Shown: positions 49,601 to 56,564 of the stretch, in pieces | Layout of the letters: every line of letters begins with the position of its first letter | Numbering within the stretch: position 1 is the stretch's first letter | NCBI RefSeq assembly: GCF_032062135.1 | Contig: NC_092861.1 | Location: forward strand, 144,419,004 to 144,483,003 | Length of the DNA stretch: 64,000 nucleotides | From: Pyxicephalus adspersus | Taxonomy: Eukaryota; Chordata; Amphibia; Anura; Pyxicephalidae | Direction: 5' to 3' | Translations under genes and position numbers: made by a program | Notes under the pieces: model-generated | What the model saw: only the letters and a program-made list of their open reading frames with translations | What the model was told of the DNA's origin: nothing | Database searches by the model: none

Positions 49601-50433
49601 TGGACCAGGTCCTTTCAGGTTTGCTGGATGACCAAGGTTCACCTATGATAGTCTATCTTAGATAGCTTTAATAAATCAGGCCCATTAATTATTTGCCTTT
49701 AAGGCCAGCGTAACTTTAGTGTGCACTGTTTGTGGAGCTCCAGATGGCACTGATATCCAAAAGTTTGAGTGTTTCAAATAAAATACCCCACTCGCCCCCA
49801 TGGTTTATTTTGCTTATTCTGATCGTTCATCTTCTTCTCTTACAGCAAAGTTGCAAATTAATTTCATCCACAAAGTGACAGTAGCATCATTCAGAGACAG
49901 GGTCCACTTCCTTTTACCGAAATGTTGGCTTGATGTGTCACACACGTTTGACATAGATCAGCCCCTGCGACAACCTCTTGTAATAAACTGATGATGTTAC
50001 CGTCTGATCACTTTGGATAGGAGACTGGGAAAATGTTTTATCAGGTAGCAGCAGACTGATGACATTATTTCAGCTTAGGTAGAATCACTGAACTTGAGAT
50101 TAAACAATACATTTAATTATACCTTATATTTTGTGATATGTTATCTTGCAGATTTTAAAAGTATCTAAGGACACACCTAAAAAAGATGGACTATGATAGG
50201 GACATTAAACTATATTGTTCTTCAGGAGTATGCTCTGATATGTACTGTTCAATGTTCTCTACAAAGTATTCTGCTCTCTACAAAGTGCTCTGACTACAAA
50301 TTTTCCCTAATCACATCTGTTTTTTATAGATACAGAAGATGTGGAGGGGTTACTATGTCCGGAAGTATGTGCACAATTATTATGCACTGAAGAAGTATCT
50401 GGAAGGTGTGGCCATTAAGAACAGTTTAGTAAG
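24203..50433 (+). CDS. SPATA17: SPATA17, coding span present in window (5 exons, N-terminal third)
   Basis: SPATA17 is an IQ-motif, calmodulin-binding-type protein expressed in testis and ciliated cells and reported as part of the sperm axoneme. The human protein has 361 residues. Here five exons join in frame to 132 residues. Three IQ motifs are visible: residues 36-52 (IQSWFRG then VRAHL), 59-75 ([14 protein letters not shown]) and 96-112 ([14 protein letters not shown]), followed by the [10 protein letters not shown] helix. The order and spacing match the mammalian protein, including the linker [12 protein letters not shown] before the third IQ. Introns are 1.8, 0.7, 9.3 and 14.0 kb, all GT-AG. 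The last visible exon ends in phase 2, so the gene continues to the right. No stop codon or later exon was found in 50434-64000. Confidence 0.93.
24421..24643. mobile_element. MITE-D copy
   Basis: GGGTGATCCAGCAAACATGG and its mirror CCAGGTTTGCTGGATCACCC are both present. The outer arms are partly decayed on the left. Confidence 0.82.
25023..25100 (+). repeat. L2-like terminal tail
   Basis: CCCCTATTTATTGTACAGCG then GGCGCTATATAAATCCTG and (TAA)n. Only the last 78 bp are present. Confidence 0.8.
25530..25823 (-). repeat. SINE-A copy
   Basis: A tail-shortened copy on the minus strand, with the head at 25800-25823. The tail word is AGCGCTGTACATATCCATG on the plus strand. Confidence 0.85.
25840..25993 (-). 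repeat. SINE-A head half, tandem to the previous copy
   Basis: The head and first body part (AACCCGGAACCCAGTGCTTC on plus, about 25933-25952) lie directly beside the copy at 25530-25823, 5' of it in the element's own orientation, and in the same orientation. They stop near ACTGGAGTACCCAGATG. Confidence 0.85.
26121..26210 (+). CDS. SPATA17: SPATA17 coding exon 2 (first IQ motif)
   Basis: A 90-bp exon between a TTCACAG acceptor and a GTAAGG donor. It encodes [15 protein letters not shown] then [14 protein letters not shown]. The block AAVxIQSWFRGxxVRA is the first IQ motif of the family. Confidence 0.95.
26547..26787 (+). repeat. Repeat E copy
   Basis: CTTGAAATAACTTTCAGGTC, then TTACTATATCCACAGATCAC, GACCTGAGAAGCACAAATTC and AACTCTGGCTGGGAAACCC. 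It ends about 120 bp before SPATA17 exon 3. Confidence 0.82.
26909..26990 (+). CDS. SPATA17: SPATA17 coding exon 3 (second IQ motif)
   Basis: An 82-bp exon after a TATTTTAG acceptor, ending in phase 0 at a GTAAAT donor. It encodes [20 protein letters not shown] then YFRNKVK. Mammalian SPATA17 has RHLNRIVTIIQKWWR here. A MITE-D copy begins only about 25 bp after the donor. Confidence 0.95.
27015..27232. mobile_element. MITE-D copy next to SPATA17 exon 3
   Basis: Both arms are present (CATCTAAGCTCTCCAAGACT and CTTGGAGAGCTTAAATGAAT). The left end lies about 25 bp from the exon 3 donor, so it occupies the first part of intron 3. Confidence 0.87.
27270..27660. other. Unassigned, possibly another interspersed element
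   Basis: It starts TTAAAGCTGAACTCCAGGCA, a typical frog MITE-like end, but I found no second copy or matching right end in the window. Confidence 0.3.
27724..27873 (+). repeat. L2-like 3' tail
   Basis: TAGATTGTAAGCTCTTCTGG to CTATATAAATACTGCC and (TAA)n. Confidence 0.85.
28332..28678 (+). repeat. SINE-A copy, full length
   Basis: A-box-like TGGCTCAGAGG (28347-28357), B-box-like GGTTTGAATC (28391-28400), body, and a tail TTGGCGCTACATAAATACCG with TAATAATA end. It is the best single reference copy here together with 15021-15350. Confidence 0.92.
28870..29250. other. Repeat-poor block, candidate conserved noncoding sequence
   Basis: About 380 bp with none of the repeat families and balanced composition. 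No coding family is recognised. Confidence 0.2.
29498..29780. other. Assembly gap (283 N)
   Basis: Unsequenced run in SPATA17 intron 3. Confidence 0.99.
29829..30810. other. Unassigned sequence, SPATA17 intron 3
   Basis: Contains a short CpG-bearing patch (29944-30000) and no recognised gene. Open frames at 29896-30293 show no family resemblance. The ends resemble MITE-like words but I could not define an element. Confidence 0.3.
30818..30958. mobile_element. MITE-D left half
   Basis: Only the first arm and centre are present, from CCTGATTTATTAGAGCTCTC to GACTTTTAGTAAATTCAG. Confidence 0.8.
31118..31325 (+). pseudogene. L2-like LINE ORF C-terminal fragment
   Basis: The segment reads like the end of an L2-type reverse transcriptase protein ([18 protein letters not shown] pattern around 31165-31225). 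It is truncated and without the usual tail. Confidence 0.65.
31329..31403. mobile_element. MITE-D left arm fragment
   Basis: GGGTCTGATTTAATAAAGCT to ACTGGGTGATCC, then an abrupt switch into repeat E. Confidence 0.78.
31404..31608 (-). repeat. Repeat E copy
   Basis: TCCTTGAGCAATGAGCAATT, then CCCCAGGTCAGTTTATGTGA and GGTTATCTGTAAGGATGACA. It is fused directly to the MITE-D fragment. Confidence 0.8.
31728..31880 (-). repeat. CR1-like LINE 3' end fragment
   Basis: AGTTAGGTTGAAAAAAGACA, then TTCAACCACTAGGGAACTAA and CAGATATAAAACC, matching the 3' end of the longer copy at 17285-17876. Confidence 0.75.
31900..34222. other. AT-rich intron sequence
   Basis: About 2.3 kb with a poly-A run (32038-32052) and very AT-rich simple-like stretches (32870-33720). 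No exon or repeat family was recognised. Confidence 0.4.
34223..34490 (+). repeat. Repeat E copy, longest in the window
   Basis: GGGAACCCTTGAAATAATAA, CTATATCCACAACTCACAGT, AGGAAGAATACTCCCTACAT and ending CCCTGGTTGAGAACCACTG. The function of the family is unknown to me. Confidence 0.82.
34500..35394. other. Unassigned sequence
   Basis: No recognised repeat or exon. The 34700-34883 minus open frame has no family resemblance. Confidence 0.25.
35395..36010. other. Repeat-poor block, candidate conserved noncoding element
   Basis: About 600 bp directly upstream of SPATA17 exon 4 with no repeat family. It is rich in homeodomain-like words (CTTTAATTAAAC, CTAATTATTTATGATTTTAT). It looks like regulatory conserved noncoding DNA by texture only. 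Confidence 0.3.
36247..36297 (+). CDS. SPATA17: SPATA17 coding exon 4 (linker)
   Basis: A 51-bp in-phase exon between a TATCCACAG acceptor and a GTAAAT donor. It encodes [17 protein letters not shown], matching the family linker YYTMMMNLYNAMAVR that precedes the third IQ. Its acceptor is preceded by a long pyrimidine tract. Confidence 0.92.
36555..36880. mobile_element. Foldback I copy
   Basis: It starts GAAGCGGAAATAAAGTTCCA and ends CAGGTTTAGTCTGGCTTTAA, roughly inverted ends. It contains CATTATTGCAGAAAGGGACA and CTTGCCAGGAATGAATGAAC, shared with 55820-56320. Confidence 0.65.
36890..37900. other. Unassigned sequence, SPATA17 intron 4
   Basis: Overlapping open frames at 36962-37291 on both strands cancel each other as evidence. 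No repeat family is recognised. Confidence 0.3.
37905..38775 (-). pseudogene. CR1-like LINE reverse transcriptase fragment
   Basis: On the minus strand the conceptual reading is [20 protein letters not shown], then [20 protein letters not shown], then [20 protein letters not shown] and FADDTKL (38357-38374 encodes VFADDT, the catalytic aspartate pair). These are reverse transcriptase motifs A to C of CR1-type LINEs. In-frame stops show it is inactive. The downstream part (37905-38150) is frameshifted LINE coding sequence. Confidence 0.85.
38780..38991. mobile_element. MITE-D copy at the edge of the CR1 fragment
   Basis: TAAAGCTCTATAAGGCTAGA to CTTCAATAAATCAAGCTC with both arms. It begins 5 bp after the last recognisable reverse transcriptase sequence. 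Confidence 0.85.
39000..39829. other. Unassigned sequence
   Basis: Open frames at 39031-39335 have no family resemblance. No repeat family is recognised. Confidence 0.25.
39830..39945 (+). repeat. L2-like 3' tail
   Basis: GAGCAGGGTCCTCTCCTTCT to TTGGCGCTATATAAATACTG. Confidence 0.82.
40338..40480 (+). repeat. L2-like 3' tail
   Basis: TGTAAGCTCTTCAGGGCAGG to GATGGCGCTATATAAATCCT and (TAA/TAT)n. Confidence 0.85.
41043..41480 (-). pseudogene. L2-like LINE ORF C-terminus plus 3' tail
   Basis: The minus strand reads [20 protein letters not shown] then IRLANSF, the common L2-type ending (FSxAAPTLWNxLP). It is followed by the tail and an unusually long (TAA)n run at 41055-41115. The (TAA)n polymorphism-prone end faces left. 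Confidence 0.82.
41904..41952. repeat. (AT)n microsatellite
   Basis: About 24 uninterrupted AT units. Confidence 0.97.
41960..43117. other. Unassigned sequence
   Basis: Open frames at 42100-42421 have no recognisable family. No repeat family is seen. Confidence 0.3.
43118..43640 (+). pseudogene. L2-like LINE ORF C-terminus plus 3' tail with local inversion
   Basis: The plus strand reads [20 protein letters not shown], then [16 protein letters not shown] with minor breaks, and goes on to the tail. Within the tail, 43499-43562 is a reversed copy of 43397-43447. The element ends TTTATAAATACTGTTTAC and a TAC/TAA microsatellite (43578-43638). Confidence 0.85.
43902..44045. repeat. AT-rich tract with (AT)n
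   Basis: (AT)n at about 43902-43922, followed by imperfect ATAATATGATA-type repeats. Confidence 0.85.
44070..44430. mobile_element. Foldback H copy
   Basis: TTAAACCGGAGCTAAACTTA, CGTCGCCATATTCTTCCTTC and TGGCAACATCACCTGATCTC, in the same orientation as 19040-19480. The right part contains GATACATGACATATGTATTC. Confidence 0.7.
44440..45205. other. Unassigned AT-rich sequence
   Basis: Nothing recognised. Confidence 0.3.
45206..45965. other. GC-richer block, possibly one or two unrecognised interspersed elements
   Basis: Composition changes abruptly. Several overlapping open frames on both strands (45220-45580) arise from low stop density and not from a recognised gene. The block ends near GGGGGGTGTCACACCTGAA. 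I could not pair its ends. Confidence 0.35.
46760..47042 (-). repeat. SINE-A copy, strongly diverged
   Basis: The tail (TTGTGCCAACATATTACGCAG on plus), body and remnant head are still traceable. It carries many substitutions and is likely one of the oldest copies here. Confidence 0.75.
47050..48435. other. Unassigned sequence
   Basis: No exon or repeat family recognised, apart from short T/A runs. Confidence 0.3.
48440..48910 (+). pseudogene. CR1-like LINE reverse transcriptase fragment
   Basis: The plus strand reads [20 protein letters not shown] around 48625-48685, with VDD in place of the catalytic FADD (48638-48646), followed downstream by an EKDLGIS-like word. The preceding [17 protein letters not shown] stretch fits the motif before the catalytic pair. 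Stops and frameshifts are present. Confidence 0.7.
49240..49452. mobile_element. MITE-D copy
   Basis: GGGCTCTCCAAAGCTGGAGA to TTTATTACATCAGGCCC, both arms present. Confidence 0.85.
49529..49684. mobile_element. MITE-D right two thirds
   Basis: Left arm lost. TGGACCAGGTCCTTTCAGGT to GCTTTAATAAATCAGGCCCA remains. Confidence 0.8.
50330..50433 (+). CDS. SPATA17: SPATA17 coding exon 5 (third IQ motif)
   Basis: A 104-bp exon after a TTTTTATAG acceptor, ending in phase 2 at a GTATGA donor. It encodes [20 protein letters not shown] then [14 protein letters not shown]. The mammalian protein has IQRRWRGYRVRKYLFNYYYL at this point. The open frame continues past the donor to 50527, but the family match stops at the donor. 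Confidence 0.94.
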
Positions 50434-51297
50434 GTATGAACGTTCACAAACATTAACCAATCAAGTTGAAGCCCCTAACACATTTCAAACTAAACCTGTC
50501 AGGGAATTCAAACTGAGAATATCATGAAAACATGCACAAGCAAATATAGGATATCCAGCAAAAAAATAAAATTCAAAGCAAGCCTTTGTTATGAAATCAT
50601 GACCCACACTTTAAGAAAAAAATCCACTTTTGGTAAAAATACCTAAGCTGCCATATTCCCTATGGGCTGCATAAAAAAAAACTTTGGCTTCTAAGAAAAC
50701 TTCCAGTAGAGGAAGCATTTGGGAAATGCAACTTAAGTGAAAGTTCTGTTGTTCTGATCCAGAACATAGTTATTCTACCTAGTGCAGGCCACAGATGCAT
50801 GCACAACTACTTGCCAATCCACAACCTTCCAACAGCTGTGGCTTTGTTTACATGCTTTTTATCAGTTGTCTGACTACAGGGTGTCCCCAGATCAGGAGAT
50901 CACCTTTTCATTACCCTATTCATTTTGTCCTGTTCATCTCTATGATACAGAGGCTATAAACTAAGCCACAGCTTGGAGTGGACTACTTAGCGATGTTAAT
51001 TGATAGTCTGAAATCAGAAGAATAACCATGGCTTCCTCCATAGATACACTGAAGAGTAAGCTTAGCCGCCATATAACATAAAGTGTGGTACTTGCAGGGG
51101 CACTGGATTAGATACAGTTTAAATTGTCAGTCACTTTGTAATGCATAACCCTTCTTTCATCTTCCTATAGCCTTCTGTAGTCATGACAAGGCCCCCCAAA
51201 AAAGCCACAAACTACAGGCAATGTTGGTTGTTTTAGGAGGGTGATAATAATTGAATGCATGTTTTATTAAATAGTAACACAGAAGTTGGAATAAGGG
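50434..51297. other. Unassigned sequence, SPATA17 intron 5
   Basis: No repeat family or next exon recognised. Confidence 0.3.
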
Positions 51298-51510
51298 CAG
51301 GTTCACACCTGCCTGGGATGGAATGATTCCACTCGGTTCCCTGCGGCTGGCACCTTGCTGGACACTGGCACTGCAGTGCTGGTTCTTAAAGAACCAACGT
51401 CTGCAGGTTTCACAGGTGGTGGCAGTCTGCGTTATTAGTACCACGGAGAGGCAACAGTTCCTGACGCAATGAAGCTGTAAACACATAGGTGAAACTAGCC
51501 TGATCATTTA
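51298..51510. mobile_element. Foldback element K (single copy here)
   Basis: GGGCAGGTTCACACCTGCCT at the left and GGTGAAACTAGCCTGAT at the right are rough inverted ends. The centre has the hairpin GCTGGTTCTTAAAGAACCAA. It is non-coding, and the family is not identified. Confidence 0.5.
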
Positions 51511-51693
51511 TTGCACAGAACTTTGATCAATAAGTTCACAGAACTCAAATCACTAATAAAGCAAAATAAGATCAGTAAATAAACAGAATTTAACAACTGA
51601 ATACTCTTAGCCTACTACTTAAACCAGGCTTGGGATGATTTGAGCATTACTCTTATTATACATTGCGGGACAATACACTAATCATTCATACTA

Positions 51694-51894
51694 CACTAAT
51701 AAAGCTCTCCAAGGCTAAAGAGGATTCACATTCTTTAGTTAAGCTGGGTGATCCAGCAAACCTGGAACGGATTTCTTAAAAGTCATTTGCTATTTGTTAA
51801 CAAATGTTTTCAACCCTGGACCAGATCCAGGATCACCCAGGTTCACTGAAAGTGTATCCTCTGCAGCCTTGGAGAGCTTTAATAAATCAGGCCA
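51694..51894. mobile_element. MITE-D copy
   Basis: AATAAAGCTCTCCAAGGCTA to GAGCTTTAATAAATCAGGCC. The centre lacks the mirror GGTTTGCTG. Confidence 0.85.
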
Positions 51895-51899
51895 AAAGA

Positions 51900-52655
51900 T
51901 TTAAACCAATTGCAGTCCATAAAGAAGCATGGTTGTAAGATTTCTAACGCATGAACAGCACTTGAGTAAAATGCACAACACATCACAGCACACCACCATG
52001 CAAAACAGTATGAGCTGTGGCGTGTCACATTGCCAAAAAATGTTATGAATCTTATGGATCTCTGTTAAAGATCTGTTATGGTGCATTGACCCCCATTCAT
52101 ATTATTCCCACGCCCATTCATATTAAGTTCTTTATTAACTGCAGCACAGTCGATGAAACACATGTTGATAAGCATGCACTTCATGTGCAACAACGGATCA
52201 CTGGTGGGAATGCAGTCTGTATAAGTCCCTAAGCATCTCTTTGTGGTCTCATAAATATAGCATTTAAAGTGTGTTGTGATATCCATTGATCCTGCAAGGA
52301 TTCTTGTTCCTATGCTCTCTGTTTCCAAGTTCTATCATTTAGCATTATTTCCATCCCTCTGTTATAAATATGTCCTGATGGAGATGAGGTCTTTTGTAGT
52401 CGTACTATAAGGAGCTCCCTCATGGATACAGTACAGTAAATGAGCGTTGTCAACCTAGGACAGAAAGTTTTTACTGTCAGAATCACCAGGTAAGAACAAA
52501 GTTCAAAGTACTGGTGTCCAAATTCTGCTTGTCAAGGGTGCAGATTTCTAAATAGAAAGTCACACTAGCTAGTCAAATTTGGTGCAGTTTCATTAAACTC
52601 AGACATATTATTGGCTGTCAGAAATGCATTGTTCTGCTGTCCATCCTCATTTAAC
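51900..52655. other. Unassigned sequence
   Basis: Nothing recognised. The open frames at 52017-52328 lie on opposite strands without family resemblance. Confidence 0.3.
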
Positions 52656-52659
52656 TATC

Positions 52660-53110
52660 CCATAAGATCTCTTAATGAAGTTAAACCCCAAGTTCATGCC
52701 AATAATTCTGTGGCAAGAGTTTGTGCGGCATAACAATTCATCACTTGTCAGGGAGGCACTTTTAGTTTATCCATTTAATAAGGGCATCCTCTTGCTCGCT
52801 TAATTAGAAGTGAACAGTTTGCATATTTACTAAATGCGGAGTGTCATTGCCACCACGGCCTATTGCCTGCATGAATTATTTCTCTATCTGCAATAAACAG
52901 CTGGGTAATTATTACCGCTATAATCAGATAAATTCCCTCTGTAAGGCTTTCTTACATGGTAATTCTTTGAACTCATCCGGCGCTCAAGAAAATTTATGAA
53001 CTCCAGTATCTTGACCACTTTCTCACTGACTGCCGTCCCTGTCTTCCTTCTCAAGGACACGGAAAGCCGTAAACAGTTTGTAAACACAGAGAACCACCAG
53101 TGCAAGCACA
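52660..53110. other. Repeat-poor block, candidate conserved noncoding element
   Basis: About 450 bp without repeat families, with homeodomain- and POU-like words (CTTAATTAG, TTTGCATATTTAC, GGGTAATTATTACC). Texture suggests regulatory sequence, but this is unproven. Confidence 0.3.
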
Positions 53111-53344
53111 GAATCTATTGCTGCTTTTTATTTATAGTCAATTATTATTCATAGTGAATTCTGAGTAATCTCCAGCAACAAATAATGCAAACAATACAAT
53201 TTACTACAGTTGGTCTCAAAATGTAAAAACAAAAAATCAGTGTCGTTGTCTCCTCTTGACTGACATTTTCATTTTCAACTGACTTTGATCTTTAGTATGG
53301 ATCTTATGCTGGCCAAACACAATCCAAACACAATTCAGTATGAT

Positions 53345-53885
53345 TGTGCGGTCTATGTTTTGCAACAGCTACAAAAATATATGGACAACCCTCCAAATAA
53401 GGATAAGTTTAGGTGTGAATGGTACAGGTAAATGCTTCATAGAAACATTAGCCAGCTGTGCTCTTTCAACTTTGTAGTGATGGTTTAGGAAGGGCACTTT
53501 TTTTGATCCAGCATGACTATGCCCCTGTACACAAAGGGATTGATTTATGAAGGCACTCCAAGGCTGGAGAGGATACACTTTCATCAGTGAAGTTGGGTTA
53601 TCCAGGAATGGATCTGGGCCAGGTTTGAAAACAGTTCCTAACAAATAGCATATGAGATTTAAGAAATCCATTCCATGTTTGCTGGATCACCCAGATTCAC
53701 TGATGAAAGTGCATCCTCTCCAGCTTTGGAGAGCTTTCATAAATCAGGAACAAAGTCAGCTTTACAGTAACGTGAATTGATAGGTTGGAGGAACTCAAGT
53801 GGATTGCACAAACATCAACCCCACTGAACACCTTAGAGAGGAATGGGAATTTTGTGTCTGTTATAGCCACAAAGGGGATCAACTT
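53345..53885 (+). pseudogene. Tc1-like element remnant split by a MITE-D insertion
   Basis: The left part has CCAGCATGACTATGCCCCTG and TACACAAAG. The right part resumes with TCAGCTTTACAG, then CACAAACATCAACCCCACTG and GTTATAGCCACAAAGGGGAT, in the order of a Tc1/mariner-type transposase 3' end. The coding frame is broken. Confidence 0.75.
53536..53751. mobile_element. MITE-D copy nested in the Tc1-like remnant
   Basis: GGGATTGATTTATGAAGGCA to TCATAAATCAGGAA. It is flanked by a 5-6 bp direct repeat (ACAAAG) that looks like its target duplication. Confidence 0.88.
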
Positions 53886-53947
53886 TTTATTTATGATTTT
53901 TAAATATAATGCCCAACATACAAGTTGTCGCAGTCAGGTTTGCTCTA

Positions 53948-54400
53948 CAGCAGCTTTTCTCAACCAGGATTCCTTGAGCATTGAGCAGTTTGAGCCACTC
54001 AGTTCAGTTACCACTTATTATCTTACTTAATGCACCAAATATCTATCTGAATATCTGTAAGGGTGACATTCTTCCCAAACAATGTAAGAGGCATTCATTC
54101 CATTGACAGCCAAGCTAATGTACCATGCATTGGGCATATCATAAACAGTGTTTTCTTCTTACATTTTTTCCAACCTGGGTGAGTGGAAGCTGTAGGCAGG
54201 TGGTGGCTTCTTTATTATGATCTAGCTTTTCAATAACCACCCAAAAACAGCCAGGTGGTTACTGAAAAGTACTGGGTGGTGCGCCCAGCTCAAAGGGGCT
54301 GGGGAGAACACTGATAAATATTGGCAGGGATTCCCTGAGACCTGAAAGGTATTTCAAGGTTTTCCCCACGTTAAAAAGTTTGAGAAAGGCAGCTCATTAA
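53948..54400 (-). repeat. Repeat E copy interrupted by hAT-like F
   Basis: The first part is 53948-54150 (TTCTCAACCAGGATTCCTTG to the CATTGGGCATATC region). The family sequence resumes at about 54318 with ATTCCCTGAGACCTGAAAGG. Confidence 0.78.
54150..54312 (+). mobile_element. hAT-like F, short complete copy inside repeat E
   Basis: It starts CAGTGTTTTCTTC and ends GGGGCTGGGGAGAACACTG. The internal palindrome is AACCACCCAAAAACAGCCAG / GGTGG. No clean 8-bp target duplication is seen. Confidence 0.78.
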
Positions 54401-54409
54401 TATATTAAA

Positions 54410-55815
54410 AGCAAGGTCAATATTGTGCACCACCAGTCTTTTGGGGTTGAATGTCTCCTAGCAGCATTCCACCCACTCGCAGTTGGCCCAGGGCAGCAGT
54501 GATATACCATCCTGGAGTATGCAGCAAAATGTTGCAGAGAATAGCATTCATATCACTAGAAATAGATATGTGGTGAAAGAAACATGTGAATGGAGAGAGG
54601 GGTTGCTCCGTGGGGGAGAGGTGATCTGTAGGGGGGTTCCCAGCTGAAAGTTAGGCCAATAAGGGTATATCATTTATAAATTGTGTACTGAGCACAAGGA
54701 AACACAATACAGCACCTCACTATACCATATGTAAAATGCAATTTTACAAATGATGTAACATTCTTATTGCAACATAATGCCAGCATTTATTAGGTATCAG
54801 TGCTAACCCACTGGTTGACTTATCACTGGGAGGTGCTCTTAAATTTGACAGATGATTAATCCATGTATGAGCTTGTTAAATTCCTTGGAGGTGTCATTAT
54901 TATTTAGTAAACTAGGTCCCTCCAACCAAAGTTAGAAGAATCCTGCTGATACTTGGTTGTAGAGTAACAGTGAGATTAATTTCCCCTCAAGAGAACAGCT
55001 GACAACAAGCAGCCCTTGACTAGCTGTGAGTCAATTTATGTTACACAGGAGTTTCCAGATAATGAAATATAAATGAAGATGGGTTTACTGAACTTTGAAG
55101 GTGTTTTACTGCAATCTATTTAGTGACAAATAACCTGCTTAGTAATTGCCTAACAGCTTTCTCTGCACAAGGTAACTTTTTATTGTTTTGCAGCATTTAA
55201 GGGGTCACCAGGCCTAACATGCATGACAATGTATATGAAAGCTGCCTATGGAAGTTGGCAGACTTTGAGGTGCAAATGCTGGAAGTTTTTGATGTTTCTG
55301 AGATCATTCAGAATGAATTGTCAGGTGTATTTGAACTGGAGCTGACATCCTTCTGGCCTATAATGGCCCACTTCAAACTGCTTTTGCAATCACATACACC
55401 TGTATGGGGGGAAGTGGTTCTGACATGAACAAAATCCCATTGGCAATTGCCCTAAACTAGCCTTTCTCCACTAGGTCTACTCTAGAGATTATTGGGGTGC
55501 CCCAAGCAGTGGACAAATAATTTCCCACCTATGTATGTATTTCTTTTACTTCTAGATTTTACATTATCACACATTACAATGCATATTAATGTGCATAGGT
55601 GTGAACCCAGCCTTAATCATAAGTAAGGAATTCTTTCTAATCACCCCTAACATAAGAGGAATTATTGCTACCTATCCCCAATACAAAGGGTATTTTTCCT
55701 ACTGACCTCCAATGTGGACATTGGGCTTTGAAGATAGAATATCATTAATGAACCTGTGTGATCCAGCAAATCTCATAAGGATTTCTTACAAATCCAGGTC
55801 ATACATACCACTAAC
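54410..55815. other. Unassigned sequence
   Basis: No exon or repeat family recognised, apart from weak MITE-D-like words near 55730-55800. Confidence 0.3.
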
Positions 55816-55819
55816 CATT

Positions 55820-56320
55820 ACAGCAGAACTAAAGTACCACTTTTAAGAATCCATGGTTAGACAGATCATTGGCTACAAGACTTTTCTAGAGCTGCCTAAA
55901 TTTCCTGGAATGGGTTTTCTCATCCTATTTGGCTTGCTCCTACTTTCTGCCCATTTAAAAGAGAACTCAAAACCCATTTCTTCAAACTTGCCTACCCGTC
56001 TTCTTCTGTCTTTTGAAACCGTCACTACATCCCACTATTCCATATCTCCCCTCCTATTGTGTTTTAATTCCCCCACCTACTAGATTGTAACCCCTCCTAC
56101 CTACCTGATTGCACCAGCTTTCTGTCAAAAACCTGAACTGCGCATGCACAGAGTCAGCTTTAGTTAGCAGGTTACCCAGGTTCCTCCGCACATGCCAGGA
56201 ATGAATAAACTTGCATGCAATCAAGGTGGCTGAAGATTGTCCACCAGAAGAGAAGAAAGAAGATGGCAGCACCCTGCGAGGGTTCGGGGACAGGTGAGTA
56301 ACACAGGGTTTAGTTCTATT
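55820..56320. mobile_element. Foldback I copy carrying an L2-like fragment
   Basis: The left end is GCAGAACTAAAGTACCACTT and the right part runs CATGCCAGGAATGAATAAAC to CACAGGGTTTAGTTCTA. Between them, 55865-56090 is L2-like C-terminal coding sequence (ARLFxSCLNFLEWVF / GLLLLSAHL style) that replaces the usual middle of the family. Confidence 0.65.
55865..56090 (+). pseudogene. L2-like LINE C-terminal fragment
   Basis: TACAAGACTTTTCTAGAGCT, TTTGGCTTGCTCCTACTTTC and AACCCATTTCTTCAAACTTG align with 43190-43310. It stops at CTAGATTGTAA without the remaining tail. Confidence 0.82.
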
Positions 56321-56564
56321 TTTAATGAAAAAAGCTTTGTTTCCACTGATCCCCAATGTAAGGGGACATCAGTGTAAGAGTGCCCCTCTCCCACTCCCCA
56401 CCAAAGAGGCTTTCTCCCTTTGATCACCGATGTATGGAGTAAAGAAAATACACTCGAAAGATTTTAAAGTAGCACCAAGGAACAATTTTGAGCATTTTAT
56501 TTTGCTGTTTTTAAGGCTTGCAATATTTGGTATCGATTTAACAAACACATTCTCATCTTTTAAA

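Noticed and set aside
50434..50527. SPATA17 exon 5 reading through to a stop at 50527 as the C-terminus
   Set aside because: A GTATGA donor lies exactly where similarity to the family ends, and the protein is normally much longer. An intron-retained short form cannot be excluded.
53785..54030. 81-residue plus-strand open frame as a small gene
   Set aside because: It is the 3' end of the Tc1-like remnant running into repeat E.
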